From the NCBI GenBank assembly GCA_001643675.2, contig LSRY02000030.1, forward strand, positions 978,501-1,042,500: 64,000 bases of DNA. The letters run 5' to 3'. This DNA comes from Monocercomonoides exilis (lineage: Eukaryota > Preaxostyla > Oxymonadida > Polymastigidae). A model generated the notes under the pieces. That model saw only the letters and a program-made list of their open reading frames with translations, did no database searches and was not told the DNA's origin. Shown here one piece after another: positions 1 through 10,886 of this stretch (the stretch's first letter is position 1; every line of letters starts with the position of its first letter). The translations under genes and the position numbers were made by a program.

Positions 1-597
1 TCAATCCAATAAAAAATTCAAAATTTCAGTTTAAATGAATTTCGAAAATGAATTATTAATTTCGAAATTGAATTATTTTTTTTCGAATAAGAAATATTTT
101 TGGTGTGTATGAACAGAATAATTATAATTAAACAGTGAAAAGTTTAAACATCATTTATTGAAAAATATTTCTTATTTATATCTTTTCCATCGGTTTTCAG
201 ATACAATAATGATGCTATCCCTCTGTGACATGACAAGAAAAAATTGAAAAAATGACAAAATGACTGACAAGATATTTATGATTTGTCAAAAAGGGTTATT
301 TTAAACGATTTTTCAATTTTTTATTTCAACAATAATCAATTTGAAAATCAACACACAACAAATTTCATTATTTTGAAAAAATCAAAATTATTGTAAACAT
401 GATCAAGTTCCCAATATTTTATTTTTTTGACATGAAATGTCAGTTGAGGAATTTTTTGTCACAATTTGTCATTGACCGTCACTAACGAAAGAGAAAAAAA
501 CAGATATTACAGATGCCAACAACATATCTTTTCCAAAGTGCTTTGCAAAATCTTTTGAAGTTTTCGCAATAGTATTTTTTTATTATAAATTTTTAAT

Positions 598-628
<31 letters not shown>

Positions 629-1068
629 TTGTGATAGACGAGGCTTCAAGTAATTTGTCAGGTCACAGAGGTGTAAATGATGCATTCAACATTTAAACGA
701 GAAACTTCAAATGAAAGAAGAAATAAAACTTTTGAAGTATTATCATTAAAAGGGTGCATATTTTATCTTGACTTTAAGATTTTATCTCATCACTGTTTTT
801 TTGAAACTTTCTGAAGTTTTTTTCGAGCTTAGCAGAGGTTTGAAACAAAACAAAACAAAACAAAAATAAATAAATAAATAAATAAATAAATAAACTTTTT
901 TATTAAAATTATTTACAAGTTGCTTTTTATTTTCTATTGTGAAAATATTTTCTTCAAAAAAATTGTAAATATTTTTTTTAATTTTTGTACACAGGTCAAA
1001 GACTTGCTTGTAATGAAGCGAAAATTTTGTTCCGAACGTTTTTAGTCACAGCTTCACAATTCTTAGTT
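1..1068. other. AT-rich non-coding stretch with simple repeats
   Basis: No supportable gene is seen. It contains a poly-T run at about 600-627 and an (AAAT)n microsatellite at about 866-893, plus several A/T-rich segments with stops in all frames. Confidence 0.6.
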
Positions 1069-1344
1069 CATATGGGGCAAATTATTTTTCTTCAGGCATT
1101 TTAATTGAAAAATAATGCACTTTTGATGAACTTTTTTTGATCAAAAATAAAAAAAAATGGGTTTATTTTTTGACATTCAAAAAATGTCACAATGCATTAT
1201 ACTTTGATTTCAACGACGCCTGTTTTCTGATTTGAAAATTAAATTTATTTTGAAATCTGAGAAAGCGAAATAAAGTTAAAAGTGAAACAAAATTTTCATG
1301 CTTTGTGCAAAAAAAGCTTAAAAGTTTATATTTCACTCCATATG
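1069..1344. mobile_element. ~275-bp short MITE-like element, copy 1
   Basis: This segment is a direct repeat of 9390-9663, by eye about 80 percent identical over almost its whole length. Shared blocks include CTTCAGGCATTTT near the start and TCTGAGAAAGCGAAATAAAG near 1258. Its ends are short inverted repeats: it opens with CATATGGGG and closes with the complement of CATATGGAG. It has no coding capacity and ends exactly where the left arm of the large inverted repeat begins. Calling it a non-autonomous DNA element is inference from length, termini and dispersion. Confidence 0.6.
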
Positions 1345-1599
1345 TTAGTATATTTCTTTTACAGATGCAACGCGAAATGTCCTTTATAATCTATGAGTTT
1401 CTAACATCGGTAAATCAAATATCGCATGTTGCTCGGATTTGCATTTATAAGCTGCTTTTTTTGGATATCCACAATCAATTTCTTTGGTCGCATTCACGAT
1501 TTTCAAAGTGAATAACTATTAAATTACAGATAGAAGCGGAGCTGGCTGATATTTTTTGTTTCTAAAACATGACATTAACTTGTCAATTCGTGTTTACCA

Positions 1600-2031
1600 A
1601 ATGCAATTGCATCGCAAATTCTGGTGGAAATGCGGCTTGTTCATTAACATTCAATTGACCTCCTCAAGTGAATCCAAATCAGTTTTTGATTGATGATTGC
1701 CAGTTTATAAACAACAAATTGACAAGTTCATCAACACGATGTGGAGCTTGAATTTTTTTGCTGAAGTGCATTTCCCTGGATGAGCGGGCTAAACTTCATC
1801 ACTTTCTGCTTCTTTGATAGCAACACTGCAACGAATGGACGAGGGAATGATGCGTTCTTCAGTGGAAGCAGCATCACCCAATCTCCATTCCAGCAATGTG
1901 GTTCAACAACCCCAGCCAAAAGAGTGTGGAATAATGGAACAGCTGATAATGTTATGTACAACAGATGGCTTTATCTCAAAACAACTTATAAAATAGTTTC
2001 AAATAATGGAACAAACACCGATCTCTGTTGA
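1600..2031 (+). pseudogene. Fragment of a beta-helix surface-protein gene (left arm)
   Basis: Broken frames read like the surface family at 13.0 kb: SGGNAAC near 1620, a stretch DCQFINNK near 1697, then an 83-codon open run from 1780 with NDAFFSG, SPFQQCG and MYNRWLYLKT. The last block resembles the receptor segment around 14.7-14.9 kb, where FYDQNN, NNPFKECF and KKNWLKDKTLYVS occur in the same order. An in-frame stop near 1750 separates the pieces, and there is no start or complete domain. I take it as a captured, non-functional gene fragment. Confidence 0.5.
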
Positions 2032-2328
2032 ATCACATAGCTCAGTCCATGCAAAACAATTGAATTCGCTCTTTTGCTCATGACAGATACCAAAGATGCC
2101 TTCTTCATCCTCCTCACCTAAATATTAGCTCCTTATCAAACGCTCACGTTCAGTACGGCTGACACGAAAATCACTGGAAATTGTGCATCAACCTCTGCCA
2201 AAGAATCTTCATGTTACGCTCATTATCTAAATTCATTTGTTGAATCATTTTTTAAATATCCTCCTCAACTTTTTCCTGTTCTTAACGTTGTGACTCATTG
2301 CATATTTTTCATCAACAAGCTTCTCCAT
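1988..2328 (-). pseudogene. Decayed coiled-coil-like coding remnant (left arm)
   Basis: Read on the minus strand there is a Glu/Gln/Lys-rich run with KVEEDI, KMIQQMNLDNERNMKILWQ, then after a frame change VSRTERERLIRS and GEEDEEGIFGICHEQK. It contains in-frame TAA codons at what look like glutamine positions. The protein family is not recognised. The identical copy on the other arm is at 7398-7738 on the plus strand. Confidence 0.35.
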
Positions 2329-2842
2329 GTTATCTTGGAGCTAATTCATCGTTCGCTTCTTTCCAGTTGTAGGCGAAATAATGTTTCAGTGACAAAAGAG
2401 TTTTGTTTAAAAAGAGCAAAATATTAAAATAAAAGCACGCCCTTGTCTTTTTAAAATTGCTGTTGTTTTGCGATCCTTCGTCCTTATTGTTTGGATTTTT
2501 TGGGAATGACAAAAAATTATAATGGACACAATCTTTTCGTTTTATTTGTCTTTAGCTTATTTCGGTATTAAGAAGCGAAGTGTATTGAAAACGGAATTTT
2601 TTAATGTCTTCTTTATATTTTGTTTTAAAAATTGAAATATATTTTTGAAAATCTTTTTTATTATATCTGCAAATGCTAATATTCTTTTAATTTTTGTTTA
2701 TTTACAGATTTTGAAGGATCAAATAAGCAAAGCTGAAAAATATTAACGTTTTTATCTGTTCATTTGAAGAAGGAGGGAGCAAGAAGGTGGAGAGGAAGGG
2801 ACAGGGCTGGATGGAAGGAAGAAAAAGAAAAAGTGAGGAATG

Positions 2843-3404
2843 TGAAAAGGTAATCGAAGATGATATTAATATTCGTTTTGTTGAATAACAGTTTGATCCA
2901 AATTTCTTTTTAAATCATGAATTTTTTTAATCACAGAAATGCATTGATTTGAACTGCAAAACATGAAAATGGAGTTGATCATCTTCATTTATTCTTTATA
3001 TTCTTGTATTCGATATAATTTTTCGTAATTCATATAGAAAATAACAATCAAAATAAATTAAACATTGCATTGAAGTTTTTCTATTGAGCATTTGTGTGAT
3101 TATTTTCGAAACCATATTTTTTCAATATAAAAATTTTGCTTGTGAATTTTCTTTAAATATCAACAAAAAAACACCAAAAAAAAACTTATTCAAAACATTT
3201 TCTTTTTCATTTCAGCAAGAACATTTGTTTTTGAAACAGTTGCGAAAATTTTTGCATTTGATAACAAAATCTCTATTCAATGGCAAACAACCTTTGAAAA
3301 ATCAACACTCCGAAAAAAAATTATGATTTCAAAAAAAATAAATCATTTATTCTATTGTTGAATGTTCAAAAATTGTATTTTGTGTATGAAAACATACGTA
3401 AAAA
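2843..3404. other. Non-coding spacer inside the inverted repeat
   Basis: AT-rich DNA between the left arm and the end of the interrupted Merlin-type transposase gene. I see no gene in it. Confidence 0.5.
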
Positions 3405-3835
3405 TTAAACAAAAGAATTTGAAGGATTTCTTTTGAATGAAAAAGTGTTCAAATAATCGTTCAAATATTTGTTTCTCACACCATTTGGAGGAAGGGATTT
3501 TCTCAAAAGGCTCCATGCACTTTCTATTCTTTGCGTATGGGCTCTCGTAATTGGGTTAACAAAATTAACTTCATGATTAACAGAAAAAAGACTGAATCCA
3601 AATTTATCTAACCCTGAATATCCCTTCCAGCAGTCTGCAAATATTCTTGTTTTTTGAAGGACGTACTGTATTATTGTTAATTGGAGTACTTCTTTCGTTC
3701 ATTTAATGACAAGAAGCAAAAACATTCTTGATTTCATCCCTTTCTTTGCAGTCAGTTCTATCCCTCCAACAATCCAGCACTGTTTCTTTTGTCTTCCTTT
3801 TATTTATTTACGTTTGGGAAAAATTGCTTCATCTA

Positions 3836-6160
3836 CCATCGGTGGAAAATGCGGTAACTGGTGGAATATCCGGTAGTTGGCAGAATCGATTTGTTGAACG
3901 TTCAAACATTAAAAATTAATTTGCTCTCGCACTGAACAATTTGGATTTTGTTTTTTTTGAGAGTTTGAGTAAAACTTGGTTGTATTAAATTAAAAAAAAA
4001 CATTATTTATTCACAACTTCATTATTTTTCTTTGAAATGAAATGAGATAATGATGAATTAGGCGCTGAGTTTCAAAAAACGAAAACTGGCAACAAGATTT
4101 ATGTGCAGCAAAAAATGATCCTTCCTTTTTTTTCAGTTGTGATTTTCTGAATAGAGTTCGTCATCTATTTTTCTCCTTTTGCATGAACGAAGCTGTGTAG
4201 TGTTCTCGATGCTTTTTGTCTCTTTTCTATCATAAATATAACTAATTTCCTTTCCATACAAATAATCATCATCTATTTTTTCTCTTCTCAATCTTATTTT
4301 CTTTTTCTTAACGTCAACTAATTTCTTCAATATCCTATGTTTATTTTCCTTTTCTTTACTAATTTCGAAATTTTCTTCCTTCTTTTCTTTCGGCTCCTTT
4401 TTAATTGTCTTTTTTTCTTCGCTTTTTTCTTTTAGTTGTCGTTTTTCCTTTGGAGAAAAATCTCCAAATAAATCCTTCTTCATATCATTCGAAGTATATT
4501 TTGATGAGAACTTTTGAGAAGATGAAAGCGAACCACATATCCTTGACAGCACAGGAGCAGCGGACACCGGATAAACTCCTGTATTCGAAAATGAAGATCT
4601 TATGACTGAAGGAGTTGTTGCTGCTGTTAAAGCTTCTGGCAAGGCATCTGCCAAAGCTTTTCGATATAAAGAGGTTGAAAATTGAGTTGGCCTTGAAAAA
4701 GAGTTTTGAAGAACTTGTTTGAACCTTGAAAACACACGGTTATCGCAAGGTTGCAAAAGGTGAGTCATGTTAGAAGGGAAAAATTCAACGATGATATTTC
4801 TTTGTTCAGCAAACGCAATCACTTCTGAATCGAAGTGAGTTCGGTGATTATCATATAAAAGAAGTGCTTTTTTTGAAGATGAGAGTTTTAGCTTATTTGC
4901 AATTAATGGAAGCTATTTCTTTGTCATTATCCTTCGAAACAATTCAGCAGATATCCATCCAGATGAAGACCCCTCATAAGATACATTGAATGAAGAAAAA
5001 TTAGAGAATTCCTGTGGAATTTTTTTTCGAGGGTATATTAGTATATGAGGAAGATGTGAGCCGTCTGCGCAAATGCACACACAAATAGTTACATTTTCCA
5101 TTTTTGGCAATGAAGATGGGGAAGGAGGGCATTGGTTTTTCAGGCAGACTACCAGTTTTTCTGTTCCATCACCTACACGAACCGAAGATTCGTCAAAATT
5201 GTAAATATCAGTCTCATTAATTCTATTGGCTGTAATGATGGAGGATAACTTTTCGAACCACGAATGTATTGCTTCTGGAGATTGTGCGTTAATTTTTGCA
5301 ATTTCCATCGGCCTGGAAATTGAAGTCCTTAAAATTGAACTTCTTTTTATCAAATCATACGCATATTTGGAATTGACTTTATTTCTTATTTCTTCGCTTT
5401 CGCAATCTGAATTCACAATGTCTTGTATCTACAATATATAAAAAATATAAAACAAAATAATCTAATTCTTCAGACCATTGCTTGAATATCCTTAAGTCGG
5501 ATTATTTTTTTTTCGGATAAAAGTGCAATAACCTGATTTTCAACAGTTTCCAATTGTTTTTTTGTAATAATTTCTGGTCTGCCAACTTTGCCAACTTGCC
5601 GTTTTGCTTTCAAAGCAGCCATTCCTCTTTCCCATGCTCCATTTGAAATAGCTTTGGATCCCACAGCAGTTTTCCACGTGACAGCATATTTCTTCTTGAT
5701 TTCAAAGACTTTTTAAGAAGGAGATGAAAGATTTCGGTAATCTGATGCTGCCATTAGCCTGTGAAGTTCTTTGGAAGATATTTTTTTTGTCATTTCAATT
5801 ATTATTCATTTGATCAAAAATAGAATTAATCATATAAATAAGAATTTAAATGAAAGAAAGCCAATTTTTAACAATCAAGAATTAATACATGTGAAGGAAT
5901 AGTCATTTGCTTTAATTTTCACATAAGAATAAAATTCTTTCCTTTTATTTAATCAACAAAAGTCTGTTTTTATTTCTTCGGAACTTGGTAGTTTTTTCGA
6001 TGATAGCAGTAACTATCTTTCAAGCTGTGCAGGGGTTGAGCTTTTGAAAGACGTTTTGTTCATTATCTTTAAAATAGTCAACTTATTTTCTATTCTTTTT
6101 GGTTTTCAGATAACTTGGACTACCGGATTTTCCACCAGTTACCGCATTTTCCACCGATGG
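3836..6160. mobile_element. Complete pogo-type (Tc1/mariner superfamily) transposon
   Basis: A 2325-bp element bounded by 42-bp terminal inverted repeats (3836-3877 and 6119-6160) that differ at one position by eye. The ends read CCATCGGTGG. It is flanked by TA on both sides (3834-3835 and 6161-6162), the target duplication expected for Tc1/mariner elements. Each terminal repeat holds two tandem copies of a GGTGGAAAATSCGGTA-like motif. It encodes one transposase on the minus strand. Excising it with one TA restores a reading frame in the interrupted host element, which fixes its borders. Confidence 0.9.
4133..5793 (-). pseudogene. pogo/Tigger-like DDE transposase with two in-frame stops
   Basis: About 537 codons starting MTKKISSKEL at 5793. 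An N-terminal DNA-binding segment contains VGRPEIITKKQLE. A likely 47-nt intron (5475-5429) joins DIQAM to IQDIVNSD. The DDE_1 catalytic core shows NFDESS (first Asp), GSHLPHILIYP, GWISAELF, LLLYDNHRTH (second Asp) and THLLQPCDNRVF (third Asp). The tail is Lys/Glu-rich and basic, as expected for a nuclear transposase. Two stops break it: TAA at 5715-5713 (after SSPS) and TAG at 4915-4913 (after MTKK). Both sit where glutamine would be natural. Otherwise the frame is intact, so the break is recent or the codons are read through. Confidence 0.8.
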
Positions 6161-6613
6161 TATTTCGACTTCTTTATCTTCTCCTCCAAGTTTGTGAGGA
6201 TTTGATTCAGAAAAATTTGTTATTCATTTTCTGAATGAATTGAACATTCGACATACAGCGAAAATGGATTTATTGCAAACGATCGAACAATAAGTCTGAG
6301 ACATGTCTATCCAAAAGCATAATGCCGTTTTTCATATTTCGCATGCTTTTAATCTGAATTTTTCGAAATTAGTATTTTTCCAAACATTTATCTTCCGATG
6401 CTTGAATCTAAATCGACTAGAAAAGTCATGGAAAACGTACAGCTTCATTTTTCTTTGACATTTGAAGCAGTATCTTTCTTGATCCAGTATTTTGTTCTCC
6501 ATCATCCAATGGATGGTATCAACTTCAGAAGAAAATATTTTTAATAATTGTTTGAAAAACGCTGTGCTGTTAACTTTCAGCTGCATTGCAAAAGAAAATG
6601 ATTCAATATTCAA

Positions 6614-6883
6614 AAATATTTGACTTATAAAGGTAATTTAAAAATGTCTGTGCTCACAAACAACTATTCAATTATTCATTCAAACTGGATCAATAAAAAA
6701 ACAACAAAACAAAATTGCAAAAAAAAATATAGAAATCAATATAAAATTAAGTTAATCAATTCTAATTGAAATTAACAAATCATTAGATTAGCATCACTTT
6801 TTCGCTCTGTTGCATTGTATTCACATATCCTCCATCCTTTCAAACATAATCTCTCTTTCCCATTTCCTCTGCATATTTCCTTT
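6614..6883. other. Short AT-rich spacer
   Basis: Lies between the upstream end of the Merlin-type gene and the right arm of the inverted repeat. Nothing else is seen. Confidence 0.4.
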
Positions 6884-7397
6884 CATTCCTCATTTTTTCT
6901 TTTTCTTCCTTCCATCCAGCCCTGTCCCTTCCTCTCCACCTTCTTGCTCCCTCCTTCTTCAAATGAACAGATAAAAACGTTAATATTTTTCAGCTTTGCT
7001 TATTTGATCCTTCAAAATCTGTAAATAAACAAAAATTAAAAGAATATTAGCATTTGCAGATATAATAAAAAAGATTTTCAAAAATATATTTCAATTTTTA
7101 AAACAAAATATAAAGAAGACATTAAAAAATTCCGTTTTCAATACACTTCGCTTCTTAATACCGAAATAAGCTAAAGACAAATAAAACGAAAAGATTGTGT
7201 CCATTATAATTTTTTGTCATTCCCAAAAAATCCAAACAATAAGGACGAAGGATCGCAAAACAACAGCAATTTTAAAAAGACAAGGGCGTGCTTTTATTTT
7301 AATATTTTGCTCTTTTTAAACAAAACTCTTTTGTCACTGAAACATTATTTCGCCTACAACTGGAAAGAAGCGAACGATGAATTAGCTCCAAGATAAC

Positions 7398-7738
7398 ATG
7401 GAGAAGCTTGTTGATGAAAAATATGCAATGAGTCACAACGTTAAGAACAGGAAAAAGTTGAGGAGGATATTTAAAAAATGATTCAACAAATGAATTTAGA
7501 TAATGAGCGTAACATGAAGATTCTTTGGCAGAGGTTGATGCACAATTTCCAGTGATTTTCGTGTCAGCCGTACTGAACGTGAGCGTTTGATAAGGAGCTA
7601 ATATTTAGGTGAGGAGGATGAAGAAGGCATCTTTGGTATCTGTCATGAGCAAAAGAGCGAATTCAATTGTTTTGCATGGACTGAGCTATGTGATTCAACA
7701 GAGATCGGTGTTTGTTCCATTATTTGAAACTATTTTAT
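7398..7738 (+). pseudogene. Decayed coiled-coil-like coding remnant (right arm)
   Basis: Copy of the left-arm remnant at 1988-2328. Readable motifs are KICNESQR, QEKVEEDI, KMIQQMNLDNERNMK, RTERERLIRS and EEDEEGIFGICHEQ, with TAA codons after NESQR, VEEDI and LIRS and one frame change. Unrecognised protein. Confidence 0.35.
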
Positions 7739-8126
7739 AAGTTGTTTTGAGATAAAGCCATCTGTTGTACATAACATTATCAGCTGTTCCATTATTCCAC
7801 ACTCTTTTGGCTGGGGTTGTTGAACCACATTGCTGGAATGGAGATTGGGTGATGCTGCTTCCACTGAAGAACGCATCATTCCCTCGTCCATTCGTTGCAG
7901 TGTTGCTATCAAAGAAGCAGAAAGTGATGAAGTTTAGCCCGCTCATCCAGGGAAATGCACTTCAGCAAAAAAATTCAAGCTCCACATCGTGTTGATGAAC
8001 TTGTCAATTTGTTGTTTATAAACTGGCAATCATCAATCAAAAACTGATTTGGATTCACTTGAGGAGGTCAATTGAATGTTAATGAACAAGCCGCATTTCC
8101 ACCAGAATTTGCGATGCAATTGCATT
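7695..8126 (-). pseudogene. Fragment of a beta-helix surface-protein gene (right arm)
   Basis: Identical copy of the fragment at 1600-2031, in opposite orientation. The longest open piece runs 7946-7695. Confidence 0.5.
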
Positions 8127-8381
8127 TGGTAAACACGAATTGACAAGTTAATGTCATGTTTTAGAAACAAAAAATATCAGCCAGCTCCGCTTCTATCTGT
8201 AATTTAATAGTTATTCACTTTGAAAATCGTGAATGCGACCAAAGAAATTGATTGTGGATATCCAAAAAAAGCAGCTTATAAATGCAAATCCGAGCAACAT
8301 GCGATATTTGATTTACCGATGTTAGAAACTCATAGATTATAAAGGACATTTCGCGTTGCATCTGTAAAAGAAAAATACTAA

Positions 8382-8897
8382 TATATTACTAAAGAATATG
8401 AATTATTGTTGATAAATAAGAGAAAGTTAAATATGAAAAGAACAACATATTAAAAGAAATAAAAATGTTGCAAATGCAAACTCCATTAATGATACACTAA
8501 GTATTGCATTATTGGATGAAATAATCAAGCTTCAATTCTTTCGCCTTCGCATAAAAAAATTGAAAAGAAGAAATAAATATTTAATTATGGGATTGATCAG
8601 AAAATTTTGTCGATGAAATATTTGTTCAAGAATCAAAAAACTGCTCTACCCAAAAGTGTTACTTTTTTTTGCTAATTATCACTGTGCTGTTATTGTTCTA
8701 AATTTCGATAAATTAAAAGAGGTATTATTTTCCTTTTATGCAAAATTATTTTTTTGAATGTTTATTTAATACAATTCCAAATCAAAAAACAATTCTTGAT
8801 TAACTTTCTTGATTTTATCTTTTGAATGCCTGTCAAAAAATTTGTCTCTTTAATAAGAAATTATATCAAATGGAATGATCAAACTTCCATAAATCAT
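8382..8897. other. AT-rich intergenic DNA
   Basis: No gene or repeat recognised between the inverted repeat and the second pogo-type transposase relic. Confidence 0.4.
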
Positions 8898-10886
8898 ATG
8901 AAAAAAGCAAACGTTTCTTCGCCTCTCCCTTTCAACTAATTATCACCGATAAGGGCCTCAGCAGAGTTTAGCCGGCTCTCTTTAAAAGTGGAAAAAGTTG
9001 ATTATCTTCTGAAACAAAATGGAATCAAACCTTCAGATCTTGTGAAAGACAAAATTATTACTCATTCTTCCATTTACCAGCAGATGGCTTCAAAAAAAGC
9101 AGGGCGTGATCCTCAACATGAATGCAGACAAGTGTTTTTTTTTAAAAAAGAAATCGAGGAAATAGAAGATTGTGCAATTGCACAAATATCATCCACAAAC
9201 AAATTGACAGTTTCAGACATTATCAGGTTCGTGTGTTGCTTTATGTTTGTTTTATTTTTTTAATTGTGCATTTTTGATAGTCAGAAAACGTGATGATGAA
9301 GATAAAGAAGGAATGCACACCAACGCCTGAAGTCATGAAAATCAGCAAAAAATGGGCACTTCAGTTGATTCAAAAAAGTTGACACTTGAAATGGGGAAAA
9401 ATATTTCACTTCAGGCATTTTTATTGAAAAATTATGCACTTTTCGTTGACTTTTTGATTCCAAAAAACACAATAAATATGGGTCCATTTTTAGACATTCG
9501 TGAAATGTCACTAAACCTTATGTTTTGATATCAACGATGCCAGTTTTCTGATTTGAAAATCAAAATTATTTTGAAATCTGAGAAAGCGAAATAAAGTTAT
9601 GAGTGAAGCTATTTTTCAATGCCTTGTGCATAAAAAGCTTGAAAGTCAATATTTTCCCCCAAATTAATAAAACAAACTTTAATTGATTTTCATCTCCTTC
9701 AAGCATCTACAATTGAAAATCTGAGGAATTAGTTTTCGTTGTTGAAAAATGAAATTGTTTGTTATAATATTTCATCAGATTTAATTATTGGAATGGACGA
9801 AACTGGCATATTGATGAAGCAGTCGGACGAGGAAATAGTAGTTACAAAAGAATCTCGGCATGCTTTTTTACCAGTAGCACAGAGAAGGAAAAATGCTACA
9901 TTATTTTTTTTCTATTTTTGCAGATGGGACGTCACTTGATCCAATCATGCTTTGGCCTTCTCAGACCATTTCCGAGGATCTAAAGGAATTGAAGTGTCAT
10001 CGAATTAACTGTTTAGCAAATCGGACAGGCTGGATGACAAGAAGAGATTTTGAAAATGTTATGATAGAAATATTATTGCCAAAAATTATAGAGAAAAGAG
10101 TTGAGCTTCATGGACAGTCTTCCTACACTTTGATTATTCTTTATGATAATTCCTCTCGCCTAAGTTTACCAGTGATATCTTGGTGCAGAGATCATTTAAT
10201 CCATTTATTGATTCTTCCATTACATACAACACATTGAACTCAGCCGCAAGATTAGTTTGTTTTCACGCATTTCAAAAACAGCCTTAAAGGAGTATTCTCG
10301 GTTCCTTGTGATTCGTCAATTTCTTCTTACGGAAAATCATTAATACCGGCAGTATCAGAAGCGGTTAGTAACTCTCTTTAAGAATTGTGAAAAAGTCATT
10401 TGAAGCATGCGGAATTTTTTCATTTGACACTTCTGTCGCATATCAGTGCCTTCCGCAGAACATTGAAGCCTCTTCGATAGCTGAAAAGCGGTAAACAATT
10501 CTTCACTTTCAAGCAGCATCAGCATGAAACTTCTAACAGAAGAAAATTTTTTTGTAAGCTTTTCCATGCAATTAGATAAAAAAAAGAAAAGTCAGCCAAA
10601 CAGCTCAGTTTCAAAGCAAGGTGTTGCAATTTCTGAGGTGAAGGAATCATCAAATGTTAAGGACAAAAGCTCCAATGAAACATGATCTGTTGAAAATGTC
10701 ATTTTTTTGAATCATGGAAGGAAAACAATTATTCGCGATGATGTTTCAACCGAACAATCTGATAATTCAGAGGATCGAAAAGAGCAACTAGATTCATCAG
10801 AAGAAGAGGTTCTTTTCCTGAGTGAGAAAAGGAAAAGAAAGCTCACTTTGGAGAGCGAATGGAGATCTGTCTTCAATTACAGTTGA
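8898..10886 (+). pseudogene. Decayed pogo-type transposase, second copy
   Basis: A diverged relative of the transposase at 4133-5793, in the opposite orientation. An N-terminal segment from ATG 8898 leads to KLTVSDIIR at 9226, the point where the other copy has its intron. Then KKWALQLIQKS is seen, followed by a ~275-bp insertion at 9390-9663. The core continues with LIIGMDETGIL near 9780, a frameshift in a T-run near 9905, ADGTSLDPIMLWPS, RTGWMTRRDFENVM, LIILYDNSSR and a degraded THLLQP-like motif near 10240 with TGA and TAG. An acidic/basic tail with EEEVLFLSEKRKRK ends near 10886. The His after the second catalytic Asp-Asn is lost. No terminal repeats were found. Confidence 0.7.
9390..9663. 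mobile_element. ~275-bp short MITE-like element, copy 2
   Basis: Direct repeat of 1069-1344. Its termini are inverted: TGGGGAAAAATATT at the left and the complement of TGGGGGAAAATATT at the right. It lies inside the transposase relic, between the segment aligned to KYAYDLIKRSS and the one aligned to INAQSPEAIHSWF of the other copy, so it arrived as an insertion. A target duplication is not clear. Confidence 0.6.

Larger units (their letters stand above)
1345..2842. repeat. Left arm of ~1.5-kb inverted repeat
   Basis: Positions p and 9726-p are complementary over about 1498 bp, pairing this arm with 6884-8381. Three translated blocks are residue-identical between the arms, so divergence is very low. 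The outer end is fuzzy (TTAGTATATTT here, TTAGTATTTTT on the other arm). The inner end lies in a purine-rich AAGAAAAAG stretch. The arm carries pieces of host-like protein genes, which is unusual for plain transposon termini. Confidence 0.9.
3405..6613 (-). pseudogene. Merlin/ISXO2-type transposase, interrupted by a pogo element
   Basis: This is a DDE transposase of the IS1595/ISXO2-like (Merlin) group, which cuts and pastes its own element. It reads in two blocks. Block 6613-6161 has a zinc-ribbon-like part (RYCFKC near 6470) and ends NPHKLGGEDKEVEI. Block 3833-3405 resumes DEAIFPKRK and continues with CWIVGGIE, IFADCWKGYSGL, VNHEVNFVNP, AHTQRIESAW and a terminal TAA at 3407-3405. Removing the element at 3836-6160 plus one TA restores the family motif VEI-DEAIF in frame. 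Further damage: TGA codons in the upstream block and before TKEVL near 3702, and a TAA after KRK. The gene is dead, but family assignment is strong from motif order. Confidence 0.8.
6884..8381. repeat. Right arm of ~1.5-kb inverted repeat
   Basis: Reverse complement of 1345-2842 (coordinates sum to 9726), with residue-identical translated blocks. The arms enclose about 4.0 kb holding the Merlin-type gene and the pogo element. No clear target duplication of 8-9 bp could be seen at the outer ends, so these may not be true transposon termini. Confidence 0.9.
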
